Notes: a model not told the origin generated them from the sequence alone. A DNA stretch of 64,000 nt from Alkalihalobacillus sp. TS-13 (GCF_019720915.1 NZ_JAHKSI010000001.1:3348001-3412000), one strand, 5' to 3'; positions 8,204-17,365 are shown, numbered from the stretch's first letter. Made by a program: numbers and translations.

Positions 8204-8219
8204 ATCTTGAATTCGAGAT
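8204..8219. promoter_or_regulatory. MhqR-type operator upstream of wrbA
   Basis: ATCTTGAATTCGAGAT is a palindrome with one mismatched pair, sharing its core with the perfect site before the MarR-family gene. It lies between the regulator's terminator and wrbA. B. subtilis MhqR binds tATCTcgaAtTCgAGATa sites. Confidence 0.7.
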
Positions 8220-8228
8220 TTATGTCGT

Positions 8229-8252
8229 AAAGAAAACTTGGCAAAGCCAAGC
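8229..8252 (-). terminator. Intrinsic terminator of the MarR-family gene
   Basis: CTTGGC-TTT-GCCAAG on the minus strand followed by TTTTCTTT, 7 bp beyond the stop. It separates the regulator's transcript from wrbA. Confidence 0.75.
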
Positions 8253-8258
8253 TAAAAA

Positions 8259-8690
8259 TCAATTCCTTCCCGCAGCGTACTTCCCAAGCTCTTTCAACAA
8301 CCGAATTGCCTCTGTTTTTTCGGCCTCCGTAATACCGTTTAAAGCTTGCTTCAACACTTCTTCATGTGAAGGGAAAATGTCTTCCATCAACGTCTTTCCT
8401 TTTTCCGTCAAATAGGCATACGTGATTCGTCGATCCTTTTCACACGCTTTTCTTTCTAAGTATCCTTTTTCTTCTAATTTATCGACGACATACGTTATAC
8501 TTCCACTTGCCAATAAAATTTTTCCGCCGATTTTTTGTAAAGGATGTGGTCCTTTATGGTAAAGAAGTTCAAGTACACCGAATTCAGTCAAATTCAGACC
8601 ATACCTTTGTATATCTTTTCGAGCCACCTCCATAATCGATTGATATGCGCGGGAAAGTACAACGAATAATTCCAATGATGAGTCTTTCAT
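8259..8690 (-). CDS. mhqR: MarR-family regulator, MhqR-like
   Basis: A 143-residue winged-helix repressor. The recognition region is LLASGSITYVVDKLEEKGYLERKACEKDRR, with the DxR wing tip. Length and sequence resemble B. subtilis MhqR (YkvE), which represses quinone-detoxifying genes until quinones or catechols appear. A perfect 24-bp palindrome overlaps its own promoter, so it is probably autoregulated, and a second site precedes wrbA. The symbol is inferred from the operator sequence plus the target gene; no other MhqR targets are in the window. Confidence 0.8.
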   Translation of the reverse strand: MKDSSLELFVVLSRAYQSIMEVARKDIQRYGLNLTEFGVLELLYHKGPHPLQKIGGKILLASGSITYVVDKLEEKGYLERKACEKDRRITYAYLTEKGKTLMEDIFPSHEEVLKQALNGITEAEKTEAIRLLKELGKYAAGRN

Positions 8691-8712
8691 ATGTGCTGGA
8701 TCTCCTTTGAGA

Positions 8713-8763
8713 AATTATCTCGAATTCGAGATAATTATAACGTTCTTCTTTTTGTCCTGTCAA
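8713..8763 (-). promoter_or_regulatory. Consensus sigma-A promoter overlapped by a perfect MhqR-type operator
   Basis: On the minus strand, TTGACA (8758-8763), an 18-nt spacer and TATAAT (8734-8739) are perfect hexamers. A perfect 24-bp palindrome spans 8713-8736, with half-site AATTATCTCGAA, so it overlaps the -10 and the start region. A bound repressor would block this promoter. Confidence 0.85.
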
Positions 8764-8840
8764 AATTTATGATAAAGTTTTTTACTTTTGTTCAGGTAAA
8801 GAATAAAGTTAATTGGTTTGGAAAAATTTTCAAGTTATAA

Positions 8841-8960
8841 TTTGCAACACTCCAGCGAGAACTGCGATCCAGGCAAGACCCCGCAGTGAATTAAGGATCT
8901 CGACTATAATAATGAACTTCGACTAAACATCACCACGTCCTATGATAAACGTAGAAGTCA
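8841..8960 (-). repeat. MITE-like repeat family 1, decayed partial copy (R3)
   Basis: Inverted relative to most copies. It has the right end (tttgcaacactcc-agcgagaa), the cgactataataatgaacttcg hairpin arm and the accacgtcctat arm, then breaks off. Confidence 0.65.
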
Positions 8961-8999
8961 GTTTCACAGATACCAATAATATATACATGTCTGTTAAAT

Positions 9000-9028
9000 A
9001 AAGAGGAAGAGCTTCAATAAGCCCCTCC
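9000..9028 (-). terminator. Intrinsic terminator of the TRAP operon
   Basis: A 10-bp hairpin, GGAGGGGCTT/AAGCTCTTCC with G-U pairs, followed by TCTTTATTT on the minus strand. Confidence 0.7.
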
Positions 9029-9039
9029 CCATTTTAAAC

Positions 9040-11031
9040 TTATGCACCTGCTGATTGAGGTTTCTGATCAGATTCATTGCGTTTGATGAAAAACTGCAAA
9101 GCGAATAGTCCGATAAAGATAGCTAGTCCATATAAATCAGTAGAACCTTCTGGATAAATCAACATGATACCTGCAGCTAGCGCCACAATCCGTTCTATCC
9201 AATGAGTTTTGCGCATCCAATATCCGATCATTGCCGCTCCGATTGCAATCATCCCTAGAACGGATGTAAAGACGATCCATAGGGTCTGATCCCACGTCGT
9301 ATCGATCATCATCAACTCAGGGGAGTAGACGAATATATACGGAATGATAAAGGCTGCTATGGCCAGTTTTGCCGAATTCACCCCGGTCCTGAGCGGCTCG
9401 CCGCCAGAGACCCCCGCAGCAGCGAAGGCAGCAAGAGCTACCGGTGGTGTAATGTCCGCTATGATTCCAAAGTAAAAGACGAACATGTGTGCAGATAAAT
9501 CAGGAATATCCAGGGCTAACAATGCTGGTGCAGCAATTGTCGCCGTAATGACATAGTTTGCGGTCGTCGGTGATCCCATACCTAGGATGATCGAGGCCAC
9601 CATCGTAAAGAATAGAGTAAAAAACAAGATGCCATTCGATAAGTCGATCAGACCGCCTGCCATCTTAAGTCCCAGACCTGTCAGGGTTACGACACCGACG
9701 ATGATCCCAGCACAAGCTGTTGCTGTTGCGACGCCAATCGCAGTACGGGCACCATTGATTAATGCTTCAGCAAAATCCTTCGGCCCCATCCGTGTATCTT
9801 TATTGATCGCTCCGACCACGATACAGGAGACGATCGACCATAGTGCAGCACGTGTGACACTCATTCCTGACATCAGCAAAATGACAACAACGAAAATCGG
9901 TGCTAAAAGATAGATCTTTTTCAGCACTTCCTTCCGGTCCGGCATTTCCTCTTTACTGAGACCCTTCAATCCGATTTTCTTCGCCTGGAAATGGGTCATG
10001 ATCCAAATTCCCGTAAAATAGAGCAAAGCTGGAATCGCGGCTGCCTTTGCGATTTCCCAGTATGTGATCCCTCCACCGATAAATTCGACCATTAAAAAGG
10101 CTGCTGCCCCCATGATCGGTGGCATTAACTGACCTCCTGTAGACGCAGCTGCTTCTACTGCTCCTGCAAATTCTTTCCGATAACCAAGTTTCTTCATCAT
10201 CGGAATCGTAAAGGAACCTGAAGTTACGACATTTGCGACAGAGCTTCCGGAAATCGTCCCTTGAAGTGCGCTTGAAAAAATCGCAACCTTAGCTGGTCCG
10301 CCGGTACGTCTCCCCGTCAAAGCAACTGCTAGATCATTGAAATATTGTCCGACTCCGGTTTTTACTAAAAACGCGCCGAATAATAAGAACAGGAAGATGA
10401 ACGTGGACGAAACTTTCAATGGTGTTCCAAGAATCCCTTCTGTCGTAAAGAACATTGTACGAATGATTCGTTCAATTCCAATTCCGCGATGCTGCAGGAA
10501 ACCTGGCATGATCGGTCCTAAATAAGCGTAAGACAAAAAGACCACCGCAATAATCGTAATCGGAAGCCCGACTACCCTACGTGTCGCTTCTAGTACGAGT
10601 ACAATCGCAAGGACTCCTACTAGGAGGTCCATTGTTTCAAGTCGTCCGACCCGCTGGACGAGTTCATTGATATTGAATGGCCAATAGAGCCCTACAACTA
10701 CACTCAATGTGGCCAGCAATCCATCGAGCCATGTGATCTGGAATTTTCGTTTCGCATCCTTCGCCTTTTTCTTTTTAGAAGCGGGAAACAGTAAAAAAGC
10801 TAACGACAGAGCAAACCCTAAGTGGATGGAACGGTGTACCTGTGGTGAAAAGCGATCAAGGGTAGACGTATATAATTGGTATAAAGAAAAACTTAATAGA
10901 AGTATCGTGACAATCCAGCCCAGAATCCCTGTCAATCTACGAAAACCGGCTTCAGGATCGTATTTCGCCATCATTTGCTCTAATTCTTTATCTGTAACCT
11001 GCTGGTCTTTTTTCAAGCCTTTTTCATCCAA
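9040..11031 (-). CDS. TRAP transporter fused permease (DctQ-DctM)
   Basis: A protein of about 663 residues with many membrane segments: a short DctQ-like N-terminal four-helix part, then a DctM core with GTISGSSVANVVTSGSFTIPMMKKLGY, AAASTGGQLMPPIMGAAAF and MGSPTTANYVITATIAAPAL. This is the membrane component of TAXI-type TRAP systems, driven by an ion gradient. I favour TTG 11031, because AAAGGAG is 9 nt upstream; the in-frame ATG at 11040 has that RBS directly against it. The 5' end overlaps the DUF1850 gene. The substrate is unknown; C4-dicarboxylates or glutamate occur in the family. Confidence 0.9.
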   Translation of the reverse strand: MDEKGLKKDQQVTDKELEQMMAKYDPEAGFRRLTGILGWIVTILLLSFSLYQLYTSTLDRFSPQVHRSIHLGFALSLAFLLFPASKKKKAKDAKRKFQITWLDGLLATLSVVVGLYWPFNINELVQRVGRLETMDLLVGVLAIVLVLEATRRVVGLPITIIAVVFLSYAYLGPIMPGFLQHRGIGIERIIRTMFFTTEGILGTPLKVSSTFIFLFLLFGAFLVKTGVGQYFNDLAVALTGRRTGGPAKVAIFSSALQGTISGSSVANVVTSGSFTIPMMKKLGYRKEFAGAVEAAASTGGQLMPPIMGAAAFLMVEFIGGGITYWEIAKAAAIPALLYFTGIWIMTHFQAKKIGLKGLSKEEMPDRKEVLKKIYLLAPIFVVVILLMSGMSVTRAALWSIVSCIVVGAINKDTRMGPKDFAEALINGARTAIGVATATACAGIIVGVVTLTGLGLKMAGGLIDLSNGILFFTLFFTMVASIILGMGSPTTANYVITATIAAPALLALDIPDLSAHMFVFYFGIIADITPPVALAAFAAAGVSGGEPLRTGVNSAKLAIAAFIIPYIFVYSPELMMIDTTWDQTLWIVFTSVLGMIAIGAAMIGYWMRKTHWIERIVALAAGIMLIYPEGSTDLYGLAIFIGLFALQFFIKRNESDQKPQSAGA

Positions 11032-11542
11032 AAATCTCATCTCCTTTCAGCCGTTGCCATAGATTCATAGGTTGAACCTTCAAACGAATCCAGCTGCCTG
11101 GTTCAACAACCTGATCCAAAGGGAACTCATCATTGTTTAAGATTAATGTATGATTTGCAATGATTTGTCCGATTCGAACGTCGATATAAGGGAAAATCCT
11201 ATTCATATTGGTAATGTAATAGGTCCCGTCCTTTTCAACGAACTTTTCCTCACCCGTAGCATTAGAAGGCATGCCGATGGCAAAGTTTTTATAAGCTAGT
11301 TCGGTTTGAACGATTTCTTTGTTTTCATTGATTTTATAAGTTTCCTTTACGGGTGTATGATGGACTGAGTGTGTGTATTGAATGTGAAAACGAGCATTCT
11401 CGTCCACCTTCACATACGCAATGACCTTCCCGCTATTTTCAAAAGATATGGCTAATACTTTTCCATAAGGTATAACCACTATTAAAATAAGCCCGATCAC
11501 GATAATCAAGCGACGCAAAATCTTCATATATTTTTCCATCAT
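11024..11542 (-). CDS. DUF1850 protein of the TRAP operon
   Basis: A 172-residue protein with one N-terminal membrane/signal segment (LRRLIIVIGLILIVVIPYGK) and an outside domain with FHIQYTHSVHHTPVKETY and FAIGMPSNATGEE, which matches DUF1850. The family is almost always encoded with TAXI-TRAP genes, though its role is not established. The stop overlaps the permease start, implying translational coupling. The start is uncertain between ATG 11542 and ATG 11527. Confidence 0.8.
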   Translation of the reverse strand: MMEKYMKILRRLIIVIGLILIVVIPYGKVLAISFENSGKVIAYVKVDENARFHIQYTHSVHHTPVKETYKINENKEIVQTELAYKNFAIGMPSNATGEEKFVEKDGTYYITNMNRIFPYIDVRIGQIIANHTLILNNDEFPLDQVVEPGSWIRLKVQPMNLWQRLKGDEIFG

Positions 11543-11575
11543 CTAACACATCCGGACAGAGCCAATGATATAAGG

Positions 11576-11654
11576 AAGGCTGACTCAATCAGTATGTGAC
11601 GTTTTCCAACTAAACAAGAGATGGAAAGGTGTCACTTCAGTTTTGAGCCAGCCT
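11576..11654 (-). terminator. Long hairpin between the TAXI gene and DUF1850
   Basis: Outer stem AGGCTGACTC (11577-11586) / GAGCCAGCCT (11645-11654) with one mismatch, plus an inner GTGAC/GTCAC-type pairing. There is no strong T tract. It could be a partial terminator or an mRNA-stabilising structure that raises binding protein over permease. Confidence 0.5.
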
Positions 11655-11672
11655 CATTCACTCATTAGGTTA

Positions 11673-12638
11673 TTATTTCAAGCCTTCTTCTTTAAAGTAT
11701 TTCTCTGCACCTGGGTGAAGATCGATTCCAACACCATTTAGGGCTTTTTCTGGGCTGATCAATTCGCCTTTTGCATGCTTGACACTATCAACGTTGTCAA
11801 AGAATGCTTTGGTCAAGTTATAAACTGCATCCTCACTCAAATCCGCACGAGCTACAAGCATCGCCAATACAGCTACTGTTTCGACATCTTCTTCAAGGCC
11901 GTATGTCCCTGCAGGGATCGTGTCCTCAGCATAGAACGGATACTTATCGCTAAGTTCTTTTGCTTTGTCAGCAGCAACTGGTACAATACGAACCGGTTTT
12001 TGAGCTGAAAGTCCTTCAACTGCTCCTGTCGGAGCTCCAGATGTGATGAATGCAGCATCAATATCGCCATCCTGCATGAGTTCTGTTGATTCATCAAAAG
12101 CCAGGTTTTCGACTTCGATGTCATCAAGAGTCAGTCCATGGATTTCAAGGATTTGTTTTGCATTTTCTGCTGTTCCACTTCCGACATCTCCTATCGAGAC
12201 CCTTTTCCCTTTAAGATCTTCCACAGACTCGATGTCACTATCTTTCAAAACCACGATTTGAATCGTTTCAGGGTACAATGTACCGATAGCTTGTACATTA
12301 TCAGTTGCAGCATCTTCGAACATCAACTTCCCATCGACTGCATAACTAGCAATGTCCGTTTGAGTGAATGCTAGATCTGCTTCCCCATCTTGAAGCGTTT
12401 GCATATTTTCTACTGAAGCACCAGACGCCTGTGCTGATACTGTTTTCTCTGTGTTGTCAGACATGATGGTTGCGATTTCCCCGCCAAGTGGATAATATGT
12501 ACCACCCGTACCACCTGTCAGCATGCTGATTTCTTCTGGATCAGCGTCTGCTCCGCCGCCAAGTGAACCGCATCCTGTCATTACCATTGCAATAGCTAGT
12601 AAGCTAGCAATAACAAGTGAGAGTTTTCTAAACTTCAT
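11673..12638 (-). CDS. TAXI-family TRAP transporter substrate-binding lipoprotein
   Basis: A 321-residue protein with a lipoprotein signal (MKFRKLSLVIASLLAIAMVM, then TGC; lipid-modified C23). The mature part has the TAXI pattern ISMLTGGTGGTYYPLGGEIA, GASVENMQTLQDGEADLAF and GKRVSIGDVGSGTAENA. It captures the ligand at the outer membrane face and hands it to the fused permease. The start is ATG 12638 with GGGGGATG 6 nt upstream. It is the first gene of a three-gene operon (binding protein, DUF1850, permease). Confidence 0.9.
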   Translation of the reverse strand: MKFRKLSLVIASLLAIAMVMTGCGSLGGGADADPEEISMLTGGTGGTYYPLGGEIATIMSDNTEKTVSAQASGASVENMQTLQDGEADLAFTQTDIASYAVDGKLMFEDAATDNVQAIGTLYPETIQIVVLKDSDIESVEDLKGKRVSIGDVGSGTAENAKQILEIHGLTLDDIEVENLAFDESTELMQDGDIDAAFITSGAPTGAVEGLSAQKPVRIVPVAADKAKELSDKYPFYAEDTIPAGTYGLEEDVETVAVLAMLVARADLSEDAVYNLTKAFFDNVDSVKHAKGELISPEKALNGVGIDLHPGAEKYFKEEGLK

Positions 12639-12722
12639 ATATAACATCCCCCTTTTCGAATGTATAATCATACTTATTTTACCATAGTAAATAGTACAAG
12701 AGTAGGAAAATTTTAATATTTT

Positions 12723-13118
12723 TCAATCATTTGAATTTTTATATAGTTTTAAATTCCAATCAATTAGCAGAGGGCGTTGCTGTATGGTTACTTTTGGAAA
12801 AACAAATGTCCAGGGCATTGACGCATTGGAAGGTACGACAACCTGTGGTAACTCAAAACGGGATGAAGCGACAACTCCTCTTTCTTTTTCATAATAGTCG
12901 ATGAGGATTCCGTCCGCTTCAAACGTTTCTGTTGTACCATTTTGGATGAGAACCATTGCTAACAATGATCCTTGATGATTCATTGCAGCTCGGATTGGTG
13001 TCCATGTCAGTTTCCCTTCCTGTATGGGTGATTTCTTATGTAACTGTTCGATTTTATTTCGGTCTTGGACTGCAATCGCCTTTTCCCAAGAAGGTTCGAA
13101 AATCAATTTATCAGCCAT
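12723..13118 (-). CDS. SLAP domain-containing protein
   Basis: A 131-residue protein, MADKLIFEPSWEKAIAVQDR followed by KLTWTPIRAAMNHQGSLLAMVLIQNG and FPKVTIQQRPLLIDW. This resembles the SLAP domain found in Bacilli, often linked with the accessory SecA2/S-layer assembly system. No signal peptide is visible. The start is ATG 13118 with AAAGGA about 9 nt upstream; earlier in-frame starts lack an RBS. No accessory Sec genes are nearby, so its role here is open. Confidence 0.75.
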   Translation of the reverse strand: MADKLIFEPSWEKAIAVQDRNKIEQLHKKSPIQEGKLTWTPIRAAMNHQGSLLAMVLIQNGTTETFEADGILIDYYEKERGVVASSRFELPQVVVPSNASMPWTFVFPKVTIQQRPLLIDWNLKLYKNSND

Positions 13119-13183
13119 ATCCCGTGTGTCCTTTCTATTCTTGAATTTTAATTGAAAGTTTCTGTTAATGATAATGAATTTTT

Positions 13184-13224
13184 GCGAAATTCCCTCCCTT
13201 TCCGCGGGAGTGTCGTAAATTTCC
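13184..13224 (+). repeat. MITE-like repeat family 1, minimal end-to-end copy (R4)
   Basis: Only about 40 bp remain: gcgaaattccctccctttcc fused directly to gcgggagtgtcgtaaatttcc. This looks like precise loss of the interior through recombination between the ends. Confidence 0.65.
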
Positions 13225-13262
13225 AAAAATTTTTTCATATAGAATCAACATCAATATAGCCC

Positions 13263-13301
13263 ATTGAAAAAGAAAGGGGAAATCAAAAAGCACCCCTTTC
13301 T
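13263..13301 (-). terminator. Intrinsic terminator of the molybdoenzyme gene
   Basis: AGAAAGGGG (13271-13279) / CCCCTTTCT (13293-13301), perfect 9-bp stem with a T-rich minus-strand tail. Confidence 0.8.
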
Positions 13302-13311
13302 CGTCTTGATC

Positions 13312-15663
13312 TTATCCGACTTCCATTTCCAGTTCTTCAATTCGTTTTTCAAGATATTTTGTATCTTTTTGGGCATGGAAGGTTTCTGATTTTTCGACAA
13401 TGACAGCTGTATTATACTCAGGGATTCCTGCGAATTGCTCATAAACCCCTTTTGGAATGAGTACATTTCCTTCCGGCCAGTGCACCTGGATGTTTCCGGG
13501 TTTCACATCAACAAATCGCGCTTTCCCATGGAATAATCCATGCTTGTTATAAACAACGATTGCATCCCCTTGCTCGATGCCGTATTTTTTCCCGTCTTCT
13601 TCATTCATCAAAACATCATAACGTTCCGCCTGATTGAACGGGTCCTGATCGGAATAGATCATGGAATTGAATTGCTTGCCTCGTCGCGTGGTCACATAAA
13701 AATGACCTTCTGCTTTGCGGAGCTCTGGAAGATCCATCGCGATCAGATTGCCCTTCCCATCAGGTGTCGGGCATACACCATCTTCACAAAGCCAGGCCCC
13801 TCCCCATTGGAATACATCACCTTTCTCTTTCAAATGCTGGATTCCATCATAATTCGGAGCCGCTTTAGCAATTTCATCACGGATTTCCTGCGCATTTTTG
13901 AAATCAATAAGGTGTGCTTGTTCTGGCTTTACTCGCTTTGCCAAATCCACGTAGATCTGCCACTCTGAGCGCGCTTCTTCTATTCGAGGACCTTTGATTT
14001 CCGGCGAAAAGTAAACCATTCGTTCCGTGGAAGTCGATGTTCCTCCTCCAGGCTGTTCATATCGCGTCATTGCTGGGAGGACGACCACAGCTTCTTTCGC
14101 ATCAACGAAGGTGGAGGTATTGAAAATGATATCCTGATGCACACGTATATCAACACTTTCCAGGCATTGTTTGACAAAATCAGGGTTCGGCATCGTCTCG
14201 AGGAAATTCCCACCCGACATATAGTAAAGCTTCAATTTATGTTCATGCTCTTCTGGAAGCAAAGCATTTTCAAGGGACACACCGACAATATCACCTTGCC
14301 ATCTTGGTATGGTATATCCCCATACCTTTTCAACACGATCAACGTTTTGATCAGTGAATCCACCGCCTGGAAGAACGAAAGGATCAGCACCCATCTCTCC
14401 AGACCCTTGGACTCCTGAATGCCCGCGAATGGGCATGACACCGCAATGTTCTCTTCCTAAAAATCCTTGTAACAGTGCCAGGTTGGCAACTTGCGAGACA
14501 TTATCCGTGCCGAAGCGATGCTGCGTCAAGCCCATCGACCAGACGAATACAGCGGAATTTGATTTTGCCAAAACTATTGCAAGCTCTTCGATTCGCTCTT
14601 TCGATAGTCCAGACGATTTTTCAAGTGTCTCCCAATCATAGGACTGGACTTTTTCTTTCAGTTCAGCGAGTCCAGTGACATGCTCCCGTATAAAATCATG
14701 ATTGATTGCAGAGCCGGGTGCTTTCTCTTCCATCTCGAACCAGTGTTTCATGATTCCATGCATGAATGCAATGTCCCCGCCAATGTTGACCTGGTAGACG
14801 TCATCTGCAATTTTGGTACCAAATAAAGCGGACTCAGCGATCGAAGGAATCCAATATTTCTCCATCGATGGTTCGTAGTAAGGGTTGATGATAATGATTT
14901 TCGTCCCTTTGCGTTTCGCTGCGTACATATATTTTGTTGAAACCGGTTGGTTATTGGCTGCAACTGAGCCCCAGAACACAAGGACATCGGTTCCGATCCA
15001 ATCTTTATAATTACAACTAGAAGCACCAATCCCAAGTGACCTTGTCAATGCAGTTTTTGAAGGTGAGTGACAGATTCGTGAGGCATTATCGATGTTATTC
15101 GTACCTAAGAAACGCGCAACCTTCGCTGCCGTGTAATACGATTCATTGGTTATGCCACGTGATGTCAAATAAAATCCGTACTGTTTCGGTTCAAGTTTCT
15201 TCATTTTCCCTGCGATGAGGTCAAGAGCGTCATCCCAGGAAAGGCGGCTGAACTTCTTATCACCCGGTTTTCGGATCAATGGATAGGGGATCCTTCCTAG
15301 TTTCCGTAATTCTGTACTGCTCTTTTTCCTTAGCTCATCAATGTCTGCATGAATGACTTCAGGCTTCATCTCAGACATCGTATTCAAACGTAAAACATTT
15401 AACCTTGTTGTACATAAATGTGGTCCTTGCAACGTTTGGTCCTGTAAACCTGCAACTCCAAGGGCACAACCATCGCATACGCCCTGAGTCAAAATTCGTG
15501 TTGCATAAGGAAGATTGTCTTTGTTTTCCCATGCAACTTTTACCGTATCTCGTATGTGATGCGGCTTTATTTTACCTAATCCGAATGGAACCTTGCTCGC
15601 CCATAAGGATGGATCGGGACTCTTTGTCAGTTTCATCGGACCACTGTGTTTCGTCTTCCCCAT
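13312..15663 (-). CDS. FdhF/YdeP-family molybdopterin oxidoreductase
   Basis: A 783-residue protein of the YdeP-like (formate dehydrogenase alpha-like) branch. It has an N-terminal CDGCALG (C63, C66) and a third Cys at 84, then molybdopterin-binding segments (GRIPYPLIRKPGDKKFSRLSW, GVMPIRGHSGVQGSGEMG) and a C-terminal MopB domain (RRGKQFNSMIY, DVLMNEEDGKKYGI). This branch lacks the catalytic Cys/Sec of true formate dehydrogenase, and no TGA occurs here. Its reaction is unproven; YdeP is linked with acid resistance in E. coli. The start is ATG 15663 with AAGGTG 6 nt upstream. No FdhD or accessory subunit gene is adjacent. Confidence 0.85.
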   Translation of the reverse strand: MGKTKHSGPMKLTKSPDPSLWASKVPFGLGKIKPHHIRDTVKVAWENKDNLPYATRILTQGVCDGCALGVAGLQDQTLQGPHLCTTRLNVLRLNTMSEMKPEVIHADIDELRKKSSTELRKLGRIPYPLIRKPGDKKFSRLSWDDALDLIAGKMKKLEPKQYGFYLTSRGITNESYYTAAKVARFLGTNNIDNASRICHSPSKTALTRSLGIGASSCNYKDWIGTDVLVFWGSVAANNQPVSTKYMYAAKRKGTKIIIINPYYEPSMEKYWIPSIAESALFGTKIADDVYQVNIGGDIAFMHGIMKHWFEMEEKAPGSAINHDFIREHVTGLAELKEKVQSYDWETLEKSSGLSKERIEELAIVLAKSNSAVFVWSMGLTQHRFGTDNVSQVANLALLQGFLGREHCGVMPIRGHSGVQGSGEMGADPFVLPGGGFTDQNVDRVEKVWGYTIPRWQGDIVGVSLENALLPEEHEHKLKLYYMSGGNFLETMPNPDFVKQCLESVDIRVHQDIIFNTSTFVDAKEAVVVLPAMTRYEQPGGGTSTSTERMVYFSPEIKGPRIEEARSEWQIYVDLAKRVKPEQAHLIDFKNAQEIRDEIAKAAPNYDGIQHLKEKGDVFQWGGAWLCEDGVCPTPDGKGNLIAMDLPELRKAEGHFYVTTRRGKQFNSMIYSDQDPFNQAERYDVLMNEEDGKKYGIEQGDAIVVYNKHGLFHGKARFVDVKPGNIQVHWPEGNVLIPKGVYEQFAGIPEYNTAVIVEKSETFHAQKDTKYLEKRIEELEMEVG

Positions 15664-15889
15664 TAATTTCACCTTCCCCCAATCAGCCAAAGATGACCAA
15701 TTTTATAGTTTAATAGTAGTATGAAAGCGGATACAATTCAACATTGTCCCATTGTTATTAATTTATCGCTTGTGTTTATCGTATCAGATTCTCGGAGAAA
15801 ATTGTCATTATATGTCCCTTCTTATAAAAGGAGTTCGGTTCAATACTGTTGAAATTAGTTATTAGATTACATAAAAGGAGTCTAGAGGA

Positions 15890-17365
15890 ATGAGGGAAAG
15901 TTATAAACTGCGCAACGAGGATTGGCTGGAACGTGCCACGATCCTTGAAATCCAAAAAGCGATGAACAATGGTGAGCTGTCTTCACTGCAGCTTGTCAGT
16001 CGTTGTCTGGAATATATCACAAAAAACAACCATGCCGGGGCGAATTTAGATGCTGTACTAGAAGTGAATCCAGAAGCATTGCAAATTGCGGAAACTCTTG
16101 ATGCAGAACGGAAATTGAAAGGGATGAGAGGTCTTCTGCACGGGGTCCCGGTCCTTTTAAAAGATAATATCGGAACAGCAGACTTGATGCATACGAGCGC
16201 CGGATCACTTGCACTCGCGGATCACTATGCGGAAGAAGATGCAACAGTCGCACGGAAACTCCGTGAAGCAGGTGCAGTCATTTTAGGGAAAGCGAATATG
16301 ACGGAGTGGGCGAACTTCATGAGCCTGTCGATGAAAAATGGGTACAGCTCCAGAGGCGGGCAGGTGCTGAATCCGTATGGGAGTCATTTTGATGTCGGTG
16401 GTTCAAGCTCTGGCTCGGCGGTTGCCGTTTCAGCGCATTTCTCAACGCTTGCCATCGGTACCGAAACGTCCGGCTCAATCCTTAGCCCTGCCAGTCAGAA
16501 TAATGTGGTCGGGATTAAGCCGACAGTGGGGCTTATCAGCCGTGCAGGAATCATCCCGTTGTCACACAGTCAAGATACAGCAGGACCGATTGCACGTTCT
16601 GTAACTGATGCAGCAATCTTGTTAGGGGCATTAACAGGGCAGGATCAGAAAGATACGATCACCCAAACAAGCATTGAGCGGAGCTATCACGACTACACGT
16701 CTTTCTTGAATGCAAATGCGCTTCATGGCGCAAGAATCGGGGTAGCCCATTCCCTCTATATCGATATTCTCCCTGATCCGCAACGGAAGGTGATGGACAA
16801 CGCGATCGAGCATATTCGGGAGGCAGGCGCTACCATCATTGAACTTGAATCGATTTCTCCGATGGAGTCCGATCATACGTGGGATTACAACGTCCTGAAG
16901 TATGAATTCAAATCTGATCTGAATGCGTATTTAAGTAAACTGCCATCCATCTCTCCGGTTCACTCTTTATCAGATGTGATCCGGTTTAATGAGGAGCATC
17001 AAAATCGTGCATTGAAATATGGCCAAGATATCCTGATTGAATCAGATAAGACATCAGGTACATTGACAGAACCGGATTATATTGAGAGTCGATTACGTGA
17101 TCTACAACTTTCCCGGACAAGGGGAATTGATGTGGTAATGGCAGAACATCAACTGGATGCCCTTCTTTTCCCTAATTCAAACGGCGCAGGGGTCACCGCT
17201 AAGGCAGGTTACCCATCCATCGCTGTACCTGGAGGCTTTACAGAAGAGGGGAAGCCTGTAGGCGTAGTATTCTCAGGTCTTGCATTCAGTGAACCTTCCT
17301 TGATTGGTCTGGCATATGCGTATGAACAAGCGACGAAACATCGTAAAGCACCTGAGCTGACATGA
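15890..17365 (+). CDS. Amidase (amidase signature family)
   Basis: A 491-residue cytosolic amidase. The Ser-cisSer-Lys triad is visible: K91 in VLLKDNI, the GGSSSGS loop at 170-176 (cis-Ser about 172), and S196 in GTETSGSI. It is not GatA proper, since no gatB/gatC genes are nearby and the sequence fits the stand-alone amidases that hydrolyse small amides. The RBS is AAAGGAGTCTAGAGGA. It diverges from the molybdoenzyme gene, and a strong terminator follows immediately. Confidence 0.85.
   Translation: MRESYKLRNEDWLERATILEIQKAMNNGELSSLQLVSRCLEYITKNNHAGANLDAVLEVNPEALQIAETLDAERKLKGMRGLLHGVPVLLKDNIGTADLMHTSAGSLALADHYAEEDATVARKLREAGAVILGKANMTEWANFMSLSMKNGYSSRGGQVLNPYGSHFDVGGSSSGSAVAVSAHFSTLAIGTETSGSILSPASQNNVVGIKPTVGLISRAGIIPLSHSQDTAGPIARSVTDAAILLGALTGQDQKDTITQTSIERSYHDYTSFLNANALHGARIGVAHSLYIDILPDPQRKVMDNAIEHIREAGATIIELESISPMESDHTWDYNVLKYEFKSDLNAYLSKLPSISPVHSLSDVIRFNEEHQNRALKYGQDILIESDKTSGTLTEPDYIESRLRDLQLSRTRGIDVVMAEHQLDALLFPNSNGAGVTAKAGYPSIAVPGGFTEEGKPVGVVFSGLAFSEPSLIGLAYAYEQATKHRKAPELT

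Noticed and set aside
13312-15663. YdeP-like molybdoenzyme as a selenocysteine formate dehydrogenase
   Set aside because: The frame contains no internal TGA, and the YdeP branch naturally lacks the catalytic Cys/Sec.
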